The notes: generated by a model not told the origin, from the letters alone. DNA of 64,000 nt from CAZEMR01 sp964513465 (GCA_964513465.1 CAZEMR010000004.1:26007-90006), one strand, 5' to 3'. Shown: positions 36,956 through 47,257, counted from the first letter of the stretch. Numbers and translations are program-made.

Positions 36956-37107
36956 GAATCCCGAAAAATTATAAATGAATAAATTTGTTTACCAAAAATA
37001 TGGTAATGAATTCTATTTTCAAAATATTGGCGTAATAACATTCTACTAATATAAACGTATTTTATTTATATATTTCAGAAATTTTCCTTAGTATTATCGA
37101 GGTGAAA

Positions 37108-37566
37108 ATGAAAAAATATTTGTCAATTGTCGCGCTTTCAATTTTTTTGTTCGGCTGTCATGAATTAGTTGAAGAAAAGAAGATTGTTGATGATTTTTAT
37201 CTCGTTGCCGTTGATTCCAGGGAAGATGCAATAGTTTCAATTAAGGCGGGTGACAGCGATAATTATATCGGGCTGACTCATCCTGTAATTGTTGCATATG
37301 GATTCAGTAATAATTATTTATTTATGAAGCATATTCCGGTTTCTTATATCGAGTATACTGAAGATTTTGGTCCCGATCAATTCAATTATTATATATTGAG
37401 GCACTCAGAAAAAATAGATGAATATAATTTTGAAAAATTTCTCTTGGGTCCGCTTAATTATTCCGATTTTATTGATTTCTGTGAATCCATTGGGATTGAT
37501 CCGGATGACATATTTAAAAATAAATATGGCGCGGATTACTGCAAGTCATTTCCTGGATTATTATGA
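37108..37566 (+). CDS. Putative lipoprotein, AT-rich, no recognised family
   Basis: From the ATG at 37108 (GAGG 5 nt upstream) the protein has 152 residues. It starts with a lipoprotein signal (MKKYLSIVALSIFLFGC, lipobox LFGC). The remainder is acidic and Tyr-rich (VDDFYLVAVDSRED, VIVAYGFSNNYLFMKH) and vaguely resembles the small DUF3997 lipoproteins; this is not secure. Codon use differs from the neighbours: AAT, TAT, GAT, ATT and AAA dominate, whereas flanking genes favour GC-ending codons. It stands alone on the plus strand and may be a recent acquisition. Confidence 0.65.
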   Translation: MKKYLSIVALSIFLFGCHELVEEKKIVDDFYLVAVDSREDAIVSIKAGDSDNYIGLTHPVIVAYGFSNNYLFMKHIPVSYIEYTEDFGPDQFNYYILRHSEKIDEYNFEKFLLGPLNYSDFIDFCESIGIDPDDIFKNKYGADYCKSFPGLL

Positions 37567-37583
37567 TTTTCTGATTTCTTTAA

Positions 37584-37618
37584 ATAAAAAAAGCCCCGGA
37601 CTTAATTGCCCGGGGCTT
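37584..37618 (-). terminator. Rho-independent terminator of the beta-helix/Ig gene
   Basis: CCGGGGCTT-type arms AAGCCCCGG (37591-37599) and CCGGGGCTT (37610-37618) form a 9-bp stem with a 10-nt loop. On the minus strand it is followed by seven T residues, so it mainly ends the 37642-42588 gene; it may also serve the lipoprotein gene on the plus strand. Confidence 0.85.
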
Positions 37619-37641
37619 GATTTATCTATGCTGCAAGCGGC

Positions 37642-40600
37642 TTATTTGACGAGGACAATCTGTTTTGTCATCGTGTAGCCGGCTGCGCGCATGGTCATGA
37701 AGTATGTACCCGAAGAGAGGTTCATATCGCGTGCATTGAGTTCGAACTCGTTAACGCCGGCATTTGCATCGCCGTCGTATACTGTTCCGATAACGCGGCC
37801 GTTAACGTCGGTCAGCGTAATCGTTACGTGAGTCGAATATGCCGCAGCGAACTTCACTGTGGTAGCTTCGTGGAACGGGTTCGGTGTATTCGAGATAAGT
37901 GCGAATCCGCCGGTAACCGGTTCTTCAACGCTGGTGTTGTTGGATTTGGTTACGGTCACAACCGAGGCATCGGACATAACGGAACCGCACTGGTTGAACA
38001 CTTCGACAGTGTATGTGCCGGATTCGTTGGTTGTTGCCTGTGCCACATAGAATGTGGAGCTGGTTTCGCCTGTGATTTCGGTGCCGTCTTTATACCACTG
38101 ATATGTAAGCGGGTCTGTGCCTGTTGCTTCGACCGAAAGGGTGAATTCCTTATCGGTGTCTACTGCAACTGTAGGCTCGGGCTGTGCTGTAATCACCGGA
38201 GGCATGTTCACTTCGAGCATACCGGGATCGGATACTTCGCTGATGTTGCCGGGTGTTACAGTTACTTCGCATGTGTATTCGCCTTCTTCGGCGGGTGTTA
38301 CGTTGCTGATTACGAGGGTTGCGGTGGTTGCGCCTGCAACATCGCCGCCGTCAACGAGGTCGACTCCGTCGAGCATCCACTGGTAGGTCAGGGCTGTGCC
38401 TGTGCCTGTGGGCTGTGCTTCAACTTCGAAAGTAACGTCTTCGCCCATGCAGACTTCGTGGTCCATCGGCTGTTCGGTGATTTCGAGGCCGGGGCCTTCT
38501 GCGATAGCAACGTTAACTGTCTGAGCTTCGCCGCAAAGTCCGAAGACTCTTGCATAGTAATCATTGGCGTAGTCGCTCTGCTGTACGTTCTTGATCGTCA
38601 GGATCGAGGATTTTGCACCCTCGATGCGTTCGTCGTCGGTAATTTCGAATGTACCGCGATACCACTGTACGCGCACTTCGTAATTCGGCGGCGCGCCTTC
38701 GACGTGTGCTTCAACGGTGAAGGTGATGTCCTCGCCGATATTAGCAGCTGCGTCCTGCGGCTGTTCGGTGATTTCTGTTTCGCGGAGTACGTAAACAACT
38801 GCTCCGTCGGACGGGTATTCGGAAATTCCGCGGCAGTCTTCGATTGTCATAACGCATGTATAGAGTCCGGATTCCTCGTAGGATACGCTGCCCAGATCGA
38901 GGATCGGAGTAAGTACTGTCGGGTTTTCTTCGGCATCCATCGGTCTGCCGTCTTTATACCAGTGGTAGTTGTGTACAAGGCCATCGGCCACTACGTCGAG
39001 CATTACTTCTTCGCCGTCGCATACCAGAACGCCTTCGGGCTGGCTGGCTATGCTGAAGAGCGGCCATACGGTGATGTCAACCTGAGGAGTCGGCACAAAC
39101 GGATCGGAGCAGTTGGTGCTTCCGAGAATAAGTGCGCGATAGGCGCCTGAGTGGGCCAATGTTGCGCGGTCGATCACGAATGTCTGTTCGTTGGCTGTTT
39201 CGTTATCATCTGTAGAAATGTCGACCCACGAGCCGCCTGAACGTTTCTGCCACTGGTAGCCATAAATTGTACCAATGCCTTCGGCAGTAAGTTCGATGCG
39301 GTCGCCAAAACAGACGTTTGCCGGGTCGAATTCATAGAATGTCATCGGTTCGGTAATTGGCTCTGCGAACCAGAGCAACGCTTCGCGCGAATAAATTTCG
39401 GCCGGGCCGCAATTGCCGGGGCCTTCGATCATTACGCGGAAGAAGTAGTCTGTTTCGGCCATCAGATTGAGGTTAGTCAGATCGACTCTGAGCGAGGATT
39501 CGTTTTCGCCTTCGAGATCAATCCAGCCCTCTTCTGTCTGCATCTGCCACTGGTAGCCATCGTATGTGCCAACAGCGCCGACCGAGAATATTGCAACATT
39601 CTGGTCGCGGCAAGTAAGGTTGTCCATCGGCTCTTCGGTGATTTCGATCGGATATTCGATTGTGTAATCGACCATTGAGGAAGTAACAACACCGCCGCCG
39701 AGCTCTGCTTCGACGTAATAGGTGGCTGCGTCGTCGGTCTGATAGTCGCCGAGTACGAGCATATTACCCATTACTGTGTTCGAGTTTGCATAGTTGCCCT
39801 CGATCACATCGCCGTCTTTATACCATGTATAATCGTAGACATTGGGATCGTTGTTGAATGTGCGCTCAACACCGTCAGCAAAGCTGCCGACTGTGGGCAC
39901 GAATGTCAGTTCGATATAATCGCCGGGGCAGTTCGGCAGTTCGGGCTGCACGAGGTCTTCGTCTGCCACGAGGGTGAAATAAATCTCGTCTGCGCCGATA
40001 TAGACATCGCTTGTGCGGCGTTCTTCGCCGTCTATGTCTGTTTCAACATCAGCGATTGCCGGTGCGCGGAAGCCTTCTTCGAAGATCGAGCCGTTGTTCA
40101 GGTGAAGATCGGTTTCGGAGACAAATTCTGTTTGGATATTTACAGAATTCTGGTCGTCGCCGGTTTCGGCCTGAAGGTCGCTGATCGAGTTGACTTCAAC
40201 GCCATCAACTTCGGCAATTTTATATGAAGAATAGTAGTTGTTGTAATCGCACTGGGCGACGTTTTCGTCACCATCGAGATACATTGCGTAAATTTCGGAA
40301 CCGGTGTTGCCGGTCACTTCGCAATGGAAAATATTGTTGCGTACGTCGTGGTTGTCAGAGGAGGTATAGCCAACGTTAAATGCGGCCACCATCGATACGT
40401 CGCTCATGTCTCCGTTGCCGTTGAACTGTTCGCCGGTCATATAAATAGTGTTGTGATAGAACATGGATTCATCGCTCATAGATGAATACACCTGGATGCC
40501 GGCTGTGTTTTCGTAGTCATTGATATTCTCGTTCTCGCCGAGGATATCGGAAATGAAGTTATTGATTACCAGAGCGGGGTCGTCGATATCGAGATAGATA

Positions 40601-42588
40601 CCGAATGCGCCTTCTCCGTCATAATCTCTGTTGTAAATTCCGGAGATTACGTTATTGCTTATGACCATATTAGGATGATCGTCATAGCAACCGATTCCGA
40701 ATACGTTATTATTGATTCCGTCCGGAGCCTTAACGTTGAATATTCTGTTGTTATCGATCAGGCAGTCTTCGGTATACTCGATGCGCATACCGCCGCCGGT
40801 CAGATACTCATCTTCGACATGCGAACCAATTTCATTGTTTGTAATTACCAGGCTGCTTAGGGGAGCCAGATAATTATCCGTATTAATTCCATAGAAAAGT
40901 GTATGGAATGTATTGTTGTCGATAGTAACATTATTATGTTCTTCGAAAATGAAGATACCTGTATTATTGTTGTCGATGCTATTGTTGCTGCCAATAAAAT
41001 TGGTATTCATAATTGTGATATTATCGCCGCCGACAACGCCGTCTTCGCTATAAAGAAGAACGCCGATACCAAATACTTCATTGGTATTGGTAATCGTCAG
41101 GTTGCGGTTTGCTGAATTGCCCTGGCCGTCGATAATGACGTCATCGACTGCTACCAGGTTAATCACGCCGGATGCTTCTACATCAGCAGAAACCACATGC
41201 GGGCCGTTAGCATCGGCGCTGATGGTAAGGTCCCAGTCGCCGCCGATTTCCGTCCAGGGAAGGATATCCACGCTGGCGATTTCTTCAAGGTCGCTGATTA
41301 CCTGGAATTCAACATCGCCGGATGCGCCGAGCGCCATCAGGTCTGCCACAGCGCTGCGGAGCGATTCATAATCGCCGCCAACGCCAACTGTATAGAGACC
41401 TTCCAGCGGAAGCTGAATTGTGCGGCTGCCGTCCGGGCTGCTTATTGTCGGTGTATATTCGGTCGTACCGAGGGTAAAGCTGACGATTTCGGCATCGACT
41501 ACGTTACCTGCGGGAGCGTCTATAGCGACGTCGTAGGTGATCCATATATAATTATATCCTGCGGCAAGAATGCCATCTGTGCTGATCGTAATATCGCCGG
41601 TTGTGGGATTGGATACCATACCGATCTGATTGTCGGTCGAGAACACGCCGGTAGGAGTCGAATAAATTCTGATATTTTCGATATCGTCAATATCGCTCGA
41701 ACCGTTGGTGTTCATCACAATTTCATTGAATGCAAGTGCGTTGCCGTAGTTTTCGGTTTCGATTTCGAGGGCAATGATCGGAGCTGATTCCGTTCCGGAG
41801 GACACGGCTTCTTCGATCTGATATGTGAAATCGCCCACAAAGTCCATATCGTTTGCCGGCTCAAATGTATATACAAGGCCGCTCGGAGGCTCAAGGCCGC
41901 CGGTGGTGATTTCGCATTCGTCATCATTATTGGTGCCCTGTGTGGAGCTTGTCCAGTTGTTTGTGCCGTCTGTTACAACACGGTTGAAGAAATCGGTATC
42001 GTCGACACCGCGAAGACCAACTTCAAAGCCCTCGTCGTTATCAACTGTAAAATCGCCGTAATGTATTTCAATTCTGTTGTAGCTTTCGTAAAGTCTGATC
42101 TGGAAATTGAAAATACTTGTCGAATAGGAATACTCGCTTACGTCCTTCCACTGCAGCACGAAAACCCGATAGGGCGCCGCGCCGAGAGTCTGGTAGCGAA
42201 GCTCCAGATCAGGATTGTCGCTCGAATACCAGCGAAGGTCGTCGCCGAGCGCGCTGATTACGTCATGCATACTCGTTGAATAATTTCCGATAGGGCCGCT
42301 GAAAGTACTGTATACATCGTCGCCCATCATAATATAGCCGTTGTCGCTGACGCTAACGGAGGTATATCCTGCGCCGTAGAACGTAAACGTAAATCCGATT
42401 GGGACACCGTCGTATGTGCCGTCGTCGGAGTCCTCACCGTCGAGCAGAGTCTCGCCGCCGGTGATCTCGGAGTAAGCCGTAGCGGTCGAACTCGAGAATG
42501 AATACTCATCCGCTATTGCGCCCCAGGCAGCCGTGCTGCACAGAGCGAAGGCCAGCAAGACAAGTGTAAATCGTTTAAAGATACTCAT
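37642..42588 (-). CDS. Giant T9SS cargo with beta-helix and Ig-like domains
   Basis: The 1648-residue protein has a signal peptide (MSIFKRFTLVLLAFALCSTAAWG) and an N-terminal jelly-roll-like domain (about 25-245). Next come a BNR-associated N-terminal-like segment (about 250-390), a right-handed parallel beta-helix (about 395-830, repeated IxNNxI/IDNNxF motifs), seven Ig-like domains with YxWxKDG or YQWQ cores (about 890-1560), and a type A sorting domain (ISNTPNPFHEATTVKF). Beta-helices of this kind often bind or cleave polysaccharides, but no catalytic site is evident. It is very acidic. A large surface adhesin or sugar-binding protein is the best reading. Confidence 0.85.
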   Translation of the reverse strand: MSIFKRFTLVLLAFALCSTAAWGAIADEYSFSSSTATAYSEITGGETLLDGEDSDDGTYDGVPIGFTFTFYGAGYTSVSVSDNGYIMMGDDVYSTFSGPIGNYSTSMHDVISALGDDLRWYSSDNPDLELRYQTLGAAPYRVFVLQWKDVSEYSYSTSIFNFQIRLYESYNRIEIHYGDFTVDNDEGFEVGLRGVDDTDFFNRVVTDGTNNWTSSTQGTNNDDECEITTGGLEPPSGLVYTFEPANDMDFVGDFTYQIEEAVSSGTESAPIIALEIETENYGNALAFNEIVMNTNGSSDIDDIENIRIYSTPTGVFSTDNQIGMVSNPTTGDITISTDGILAAGYNYIWITYDVAIDAPAGNVVDAEIVSFTLGTTEYTPTISSPDGSRTIQLPLEGLYTVGVGGDYESLRSAVADLMALGASGDVEFQVISDLEEIASVDILPWTEIGGDWDLTISADANGPHVVSADVEASGVINLVAVDDVIIDGQGNSANRNLTITNTNEVFGIGVLLYSEDGVVGGDNITIMNTNFIGSNNSIDNNNTGIFIFEEHNNVTIDNNTFHTLFYGINTDNYLAPLSSLVITNNEIGSHVEDEYLTGGGMRIEYTEDCLIDNNRIFNVKAPDGINNNVFGIGCYDDHPNMVISNNVISGIYNRDYDGEGAFGIYLDIDDPALVINNFISDILGENENINDYENTAGIQVYSSMSDESMFYHNTIYMTGEQFNGNGDMSDVSMVAAFNVGYTSSDNHDVRNNIFHCEVTGNTGSEIYAMYLDGDENVAQCDYNNYYSSYKIAEVDGVEVNSISDLQAETGDDQNSVNIQTEFVSETDLHLNNGSIFEEGFRAPAIADVETDIDGEERRTSDVYIGADEIYFTLVADEDLVQPELPNCPGDYIELTFVPTVGSFADGVERTFNNDPNVYDYTWYKDGDVIEGNYANSNTVMGNMLVLGDYQTDDAATYYVEAELGGGVVTSSMVDYTIEYPIEITEEPMDNLTCRDQNVAIFSVGAVGTYDGYQWQMQTEEGWIDLEGENESSLRVDLTNLNLMAETDYFFRVMIEGPGNCGPAEIYSREALLWFAEPITEPMTFYEFDPANVCFGDRIELTAEGIGTIYGYQWQKRSGGSWVDISTDDNETANEQTFVIDRATLAHSGAYRALILGSTNCSDPFVPTPQVDITVWPLFSIASQPEGVLVCDGEEVMLDVVADGLVHNYHWYKDGRPMDAEENPTVLTPILDLGSVSYEESGLYTCVMTIEDCRGISEYPSDGAVVYVLRETEITEQPQDAAANIGEDITFTVEAHVEGAPPNYEVRVQWYRGTFEITDDERIEGAKSSILTIKNVQQSDYANDYYARVFGLCGEAQTVNVAIAEGPGLEITEQPMDHEVCMGEDVTFEVEAQPTGTGTALTYQWMLDGVDLVDGGDVAGATTATLVISNVTPAEEGEYTCEVTVTPGNISEVSDPGMLEVNMPPVITAQPEPTVAVDTDKEFTLSVEATGTDPLTYQWYKDGTEITGETSSTFYVAQATTNESGTYTVEVFNQCGSVMSDASVVTVTKSNNTSVEEPVTGGFALISNTPNPFHEATTVKFAAAYSTHVTITLTDVNGRVIGTVYDGDANAGVNEFELNARDMNLSSGTYFMTMRAAGYTMTKQIVLVK

Positions 42589-43042
42589 AAGTTAACCCTT
42601 TTAAGTTTGAGAAAAATATATATTAAAAAAATTAAATAAAACCGAATTTGGTAATTATCTCTACGGTAGTAAAAAACAGAGGAATTGCTGGTGCCCGGCT
42701 TTTCTGCAGGCAACAATTAAGCATAAATGCTTATAATTTATGTATTTAAGCGCAATTAATTTCTCTCCCTCGCCGCAGAGCCAATTCTCTCATTACCCAC
42801 TTCTGTATAATTCAATTCAATAATACGGCTAAATTAATAAAATTCAAAGTCACAGACAAGATTTTATCCGCGCTTTTTATTTTTATGCTAATAATTCAAT
42901 CATATTATTAGAAACAATTGCCGTGCCAAAATCCACAGCACTTGCTGCCCATTGAATCGATATTGCGGTTTCGACGAAATTCATTATTTTTATTTGCTCA
43001 CTCTGCAAAATATTCTGTTTATTAATTATAGCAATGTTATTC
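42589..43042. other. 454-bp AT-rich intergenic region
   Basis: Divergent spacer between the beta-helix/Ig gene and the SDR gene. It holds a short inverted repeat TAAGCAT-AA-ATGCTTA (42718-42733) and many A/T runs. No coding frame, RNA gene or full promoter match is recognised. Confidence 0.6.
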
Positions 43043-43807
43043 ATGAAAAACAAATGGAATCTCGACGCCAAAACCGCATTGGTCACCGGAGCGACCAAAG
43101 GTATCGGCAAAGCTATCGCACTCGAAATGCTCGCGCTCGGCGCCCGTGTGATAATAACCGCCCGCACCGAAAACGACATCGAAGTGCTCGTAAACCGCTG
43201 GATTGACGAGGGATACAAAGCGCTCGGAATCGCCGCGGACGTCTCCACCGAATCCGGTCGCCGGCGAATAATCGATTTCGCCCGCGAAGCCGGAGGCATC
43301 GATATCCTTGTCAACAACGCCGGCACCAATATCCGCAAACGCACAATGGATTACTCCCCGGATGAATACCGCACGCTGATCGACGCAAATCTGACCAGCG
43401 CCTTCGAAATGTGCCGCGGTGCATATCCCATGCTGCGCGAGTCGGGCGATGCCGCCATTATCAATATATCCTCGATCTCGGGCATGCGAATAGTTCAGAC
43501 CGGCGCGATTTACGCCGCAGCCAAGGCCGGGCTAAGCCACCTGACGCGCTATCTGGCGGTCGAATGGGCCAAAGACGGCATCCGCACTAATGCGATCGAG
43601 CCCTGGTATATCGAGACTCCGCTGACCCGCCCGGTGCTCGAAAACCCGCGAGCAATGGAGAAAATTATTGAACGCACGCCACAGGCACGGATCGGCCGCC
43701 CGGAAGAAATCGCCGCCGCTGCGGCCTTTCTGGCTATGCCGGGGGCTTCGTATATCAATGGACAATGTATCACTATCGACGGCGGAGCCGCCGCATATAT
43801 ATTCTGA
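43043..43807 (+). CDS. Short-chain dehydrogenase/reductase
   Basis: From the ATG at 43043 (MKNKWNLDAKTALVTG) the protein has 254 residues, typical of classical SDRs; an ATG nine bases upstream is possible. Seen: cofactor loop TGATKGIGKA near 15-24, NNAG near 90, and the catalytic triad in INISSISGMRIVQTGAIYAAAKAG (Ser, Tyr, Lys). The sequence is closest in style to the tropinone-reductase-like group (W.LDAKTALVTGATKGIGKAIALE), which in bacteria are oxidoreductases of unknown substrate. The DUF481 gene follows after 8 bp, so they may form an operon. Confidence 0.9.
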   Translation: MKNKWNLDAKTALVTGATKGIGKAIALEMLALGARVIITARTENDIEVLVNRWIDEGYKALGIAADVSTESGRRRIIDFAREAGGIDILVNNAGTNIRKRTMDYSPDEYRTLIDANLTSAFEMCRGAYPMLRESGDAAIINISSISGMRIVQTGAIYAAAKAGLSHLTRYLAVEWAKDGIRTNAIEPWYIETPLTRPVLENPRAMEKIIERTPQARIGRPEEIAAAAAFLAMPGASYINGQCITIDGGAAAYIF

Positions 43808-43815
43808 GGTGAGCG

Positions 43816-44595
43816 ATGAATAATCTTCTTAAGATATTGATATTATCTATATTTATATCGGGCTTCGGCGATGCCTTTGCGCAGAAAAATGCGGAAGCTT
43901 TGCGCCGGTATTACAAGAAAATCGGATGGTTCAATAAAGTCAAAGTCGGTATCGACCACAAATCGGGCAATTCGAATTATACAACGATCGAGAGCTCATT
44001 CCGGACGGATTATGTGCATCCGTCGTTCGAATCGTTTCTGGCTGCCAGCATTGAATATAAAAAGGGCGAGAAATTGCTCGCAAACAGCGGGTTCATTCAT
44101 CTGAGAGGCAAGCATCCCCTGAGCAATTTTTTCGCAGTCGAAGCATTTTTGCAGAAAGAATATGATGATTTTATTTTGCTGAACGACCGCAATCTGGCAG
44201 GGGCCGGGGCACGCATTCTGCCGATTGATATCTCGCTCGATAGCTCCGGGCGCCGCTTTGCGGTTTATCTCGGCATCGGCTTTATGTACGAGAATGAAGT
44301 TTATGCCACCGCGCCAATTACGGAGAAAAACCGGATTAGATCGACTAATTATTTGAATATACTGATCGAAATCGCAGAAAATATCGATTTGTTTTCGACC
44401 ACTTATTATCAGGTAAACGCTGTGGAATTAATCGATTACCGGCTCTTCAGCCAATCCACACTGAAGGTGGGTATCGGCGGCAATTTTTCGCTCACTCTCG
44501 AGACGGCATTCATGTATAATAATCAACCCGTCGGAGACGTCAAAAAATTCGATTTCGAGATTAAACACGGAATTGCCTACAACTTCGAACTGTGA
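43816..44595 (+). CDS. DUF481-like outer-membrane beta-barrel protein
   Basis: The 259-residue protein has a signal peptide (MNNLLKILILSIFISGFGDAFA, then QKNAEAL) and a body of alternating polar and hydrophobic strands (IESSFRTDYVHPSFESFLAA, GARILPIDISLDSSGRRFAVY), ending in Leu after an aromatic-rich last strand (GIAYNFEL). The pattern fits the DUF481 (YdiY-like) outer-membrane barrels. It is co-directional with the SDR gene and convergent with the ABC exporter gene. Confidence 0.75.
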   Translation: MNNLLKILILSIFISGFGDAFAQKNAEALRRYYKKIGWFNKVKVGIDHKSGNSNYTTIESSFRTDYVHPSFESFLAASIEYKKGEKLLANSGFIHLRGKHPLSNFFAVEAFLQKEYDDFILLNDRNLAGAGARILPIDISLDSSGRRFAVYLGIGFMYENEVYATAPITEKNRIRSTNYLNILIEIAENIDLFSTTYYQVNAVELIDYRLFSQSTLKVGIGGNFSLTLETAFMYNNQPVGDVKKFDFEIKHGIAYNFEL

Positions 44596-44643
44596 GCAAA
44601 TATCCACACTGTGATTATTAATGTGTAATAAATTTCACACAAT

Positions 44644-46509
44644 TTAGTAGTCCTCGCCCAGCTCCTCGCTGGCGAATTGAATATCATATAGCATTTTATA
44701 TACTCCGCCGCGGGCGATGAGTTCGGCATGGGTGCCGCGCTCGACTATCCGGCCGCGTTCGAATACCACAATCTCGTCGCAGTCGATTATCGTAGCCAGA
44801 CGGTGGGCTACTAATACTGCGGTGCGGTTCTCCAGCGAATCGTGGATTGCTTTTTGCACCACTTTTTCGGATTCCGCGTCCAGCGCCGATGTGGCTTCGT
44901 CGAATATTAAAATCCTGGGATTGCGCACCAGTGCCCGGGCGATTGCCACCCGCTGGCGTTCGCCGCCGGAGAGAACTATGCCGCGGTCGCCGATCGGGGT
45001 ATCGAATCCTTTGGGCAGCTTCGTAATGAAATCATATGCATTGGCGATTTTAGCGGCGGCTTCGATCTCCTCGCGCGTGGTGGATTCGCTGCCGTAGCGG
45101 ATATTATTGGCCACCGTGTCGTTGAAAAGCATCGTCTCCTGCGCGACTATTCCGAATAAAGAGCGGTAATCCTCTATCCGGAAATCGCGGATATTGCGGC
45201 CATCCATATATATATCGCCTCTCACGGGGTCGTAAAATCTGATCAGCAGATCGAGCGCGGTGGATTTGCCGCTGCCCGATGGCCCTACGAATGCTATCTT
45301 CTTGCCGCGGGGGATCGAAAGGTCGACTTTTTTCAATACCTCTTCGGTTTCGTATGCAAAGCTGACGTCGCGGAACTCTATCCCCTGGCGGAATTTGTCA
45401 ACACTGCTCCCGCCGGATTCGACGCTGGGCTCACGGTCGAGTATGGTGAATATCCGCTCGGCCGAGACAATTCCCCGCTGGAACTGTGATATATTGTTTA
45501 CAATCGTAGTCACCGGCGACATTATCGCGAACAGCGAAAACAAAAACAGCATCAGATCGTCCGGCTGCATACTGCCTTCGAATACCTGTATGCCGCCCAC
45601 CAGCAGCACCACGCTCAGCGCAACGATGGCGAACACCTCGTTGATTGCAGGCACCAGTGTTATTATTTTTTTATGCTTTACGGCCGAGTGAACATATTCT
45701 CCGCTGTCCTTTTCGAAGCGGCGGTTTGAGCTTTCTTCGGCGTTGTATGCCTTTACCACTCGGATGCCCGAGATAGTCTCCTGCAGCGTGGTGGTATAGT
45801 CGGCCATTGCGTTCTGCATTCGCGAGGCGTAGCGGCGCAGGTAACGCATCGCCAGCCGCATCAGCACCAGGCTGATTATGCTCGTGCTGAACGCGATCAG
45901 AGTCAGATGGCCGGAGATCGAAATCAGCAGGAACAGAAACAGCACCACCTGGATAAATTCACGTAATATAATCGTAAACGCAGAGATTGTGGTGCCGTTA
46001 AGCACATGGACGTCGTTGGTGACGATCGAAATCAGAGTGCCCTCGCGGCTTTTCGAGAAGAAATCCACCGATAGCGAAGTTAATTTATGGAAGATCTTAT
46101 CGCGGATGTGCTTGATTATGCCTTCTTCCCATTTCGCTGAAACCACCGCTCCCCAGTATTTGAAAATATTTTTTAGAATAATTACAGAAATAATCAGCAC
46201 TCCGAAACTGATGAGTGTGCCTACCATATCGCCCTCGATCCGAACGAGCGAATAAATGAAATCGTAGAATTTGTCCTTCAGCGATTCGAAAAATGTGGAC
46301 GGCACAGGCGACGTTTCCTGCTCGACTCCGAAGAGTATGCTGAATATGGGCTTGATCAGCGATATGGTAATAGTGCTTAGCGCGGAGAAAACCGTATTGA
46401 GCGCAATCGACGCCAGCAGTAGTCCGACAAAAGGCTTAACAAATCCGGCAATACGCAAGATAATGCGTGGCTTTTTCTTTTTAGGAGTCTCTTTGGATTT
46501 TTCGCTCAT
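44644..46509 (-). CDS. msbA: MsbA-like lipid ABC exporter
   Basis: The 621-residue half-transporter fuses a six-helix exporter domain (about 15-330) to an ATPase. Seen in the ATPase: Walker A GPSGSGKST near 405, Q-loop VAQETMLFNDTVANNIRYG, signature LSGGERQRVAIARALV, Walker B ILIFDEATSALDAESE, and H-loop VAHRLATI. MsbA flips lipid A to the periplasmic leaflet; the family also contains drug and peptide exporters, so lipid A is the likely but not proven substrate. There is one site for dimer formation as expected. It stands upstream of nothing on its strand except the convergent DUF481 gene, and follows the tlpA-like gene. Confidence 0.85.
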   Translation of the reverse strand: MSEKSKETPKKKKPRIILRIAGFVKPFVGLLLASIALNTVFSALSTITISLIKPIFSILFGVEQETSPVPSTFFESLKDKFYDFIYSLVRIEGDMVGTLISFGVLIISVIILKNIFKYWGAVVSAKWEEGIIKHIRDKIFHKLTSLSVDFFSKSREGTLISIVTNDVHVLNGTTISAFTIILREFIQVVLFLFLLISISGHLTLIAFSTSIISLVLMRLAMRYLRRYASRMQNAMADYTTTLQETISGIRVVKAYNAEESSNRRFEKDSGEYVHSAVKHKKIITLVPAINEVFAIVALSVVLLVGGIQVFEGSMQPDDLMLFLFSLFAIMSPVTTIVNNISQFQRGIVSAERIFTILDREPSVESGGSSVDKFRQGIEFRDVSFAYETEEVLKKVDLSIPRGKKIAFVGPSGSGKSTALDLLIRFYDPVRGDIYMDGRNIRDFRIEDYRSLFGIVAQETMLFNDTVANNIRYGSESTTREEIEAAAKIANAYDFITKLPKGFDTPIGDRGIVLSGGERQRVAIARALVRNPRILIFDEATSALDAESEKVVQKAIHDSLENRTAVLVAHRLATIIDCDEIVVFERGRIVERGTHAELIARGGVYKMLYDIQFASEELGEDY

Positions 46510-46543
46510 TTCCGCGCAGATAGATATTTATAATATTGCAAAA

Positions 46544-46585
46544 TAAAAAAACCGGCGCTGAGCTTATAATATTCTCTGCGCCGGT
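46544..46585 (-). terminator. Rho-independent terminator of the tlpA-like gene
   Basis: Stem ACCGGCGC (46551-46558) with GCGCCGGT (46578-46585), extended by GAG/CTC after one T-T mismatch. On the minus strand seven T residues follow. It ends transcription 18 bp past the tlpA-like stop and separates that gene from msbA. Confidence 0.85.
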
Positions 46586-46602
46586 ATGAAAAATCTCAGG
46601 AA

Positions 46603-47148
46603 TTATTCCTCGTTTTCTTCATTTTCGGAAGAATTATTTTGCTTTTGCGAAATTTCTTTTATTTTATTGTAAAGCTCAATTTCATCGCCCGGGGCATAGC
46701 TATTGTGCTCCATCACCAGATTGCCGTCGCCATCGAATAAAAACGTATGCGGCGGATTATTTACGTTCATTGCGCGTTTAAAATCCTGATTGTCATCCAG
46801 ATAGACTTCGAATTCCCAGCCGCGGCCCCTAACGAACGGGGCTACTTTTTTGCTGTTGCGCGAATCGTCTATCGAAATGGCGATGACCTTTACGCCGGTT
46901 TCATGCTGCCATTTGGCATAAACGTCGCTGATGTTATTCAGCTCGAGGATGCAGGGTTTGCACCATGTGGCCCAGAAATTTATAACAAAAGGCTTGCCGT
47001 CGTTTTCGAAGGTTTTAGTGTCGAGGGTCTTACCAAAAAGGTCTTTGACATTTTCGGAAGGAATATTCGAAGTCTGTTGCGCCGATGCGCTGCCAAAGGT
47101 AACGGCAAGGGCAATAATTGCAATCAGAATCGGTGAATACTTTTTCAT
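46603..47148 (-). CDS. TlpA-like exported thioredoxin-family protein
   Basis: From the ATG at 47148 (GAGG 5 nt upstream) the protein has 181 residues. It has a signal peptide (MKKYSPILIAIIALAVTFGSASA) and a thioredoxin fold with the redox site WATWCKPC near 60-67, as in TlpA/ResA oxidoreductases that act in the periplasm on disulfides, for example in cytochrome c maturation. A C-terminal Glu/Asn-rich tail (about 160-181) is unusual. An upstream TTG start is possible but less likely. No cytochrome maturation genes are adjacent. Confidence 0.9.
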   Translation of the reverse strand: MKKYSPILIAIIALAVTFGSASAQQTSNIPSENVKDLFGKTLDTKTFENDGKPFVINFWATWCKPCILELNNISDVYAKWQHETGVKVIAISIDDSRNSKKVAPFVRGRGWEFEVYLDDNQDFKRAMNVNNPPHTFLFDGDGNLVMEHNSYAPGDEIELYNKIKEISQKQNNSSENEENEE

Positions 47149-47257
47149 ATAAAGCCTCAAATTTTGAGTTTCAACAATATTTTCGCAATTTAATTTTCTT
47201 TTAAATTATACTAACGAATTAGTAAGCAAAAATGTTTAACATTATCTAAGGGAAGTT

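Noticed and set aside
37828..39150. 440-codon frame on the plus strand
   Set aside because: It is the antisense shadow of the acidic Ig-repeat protein on the minus strand, rich in Cys and Gly because of its codon pattern.
42883..43344. 153-codon minus-strand frame
   Set aside because: Mostly antisense to the SDR gene, no family features.
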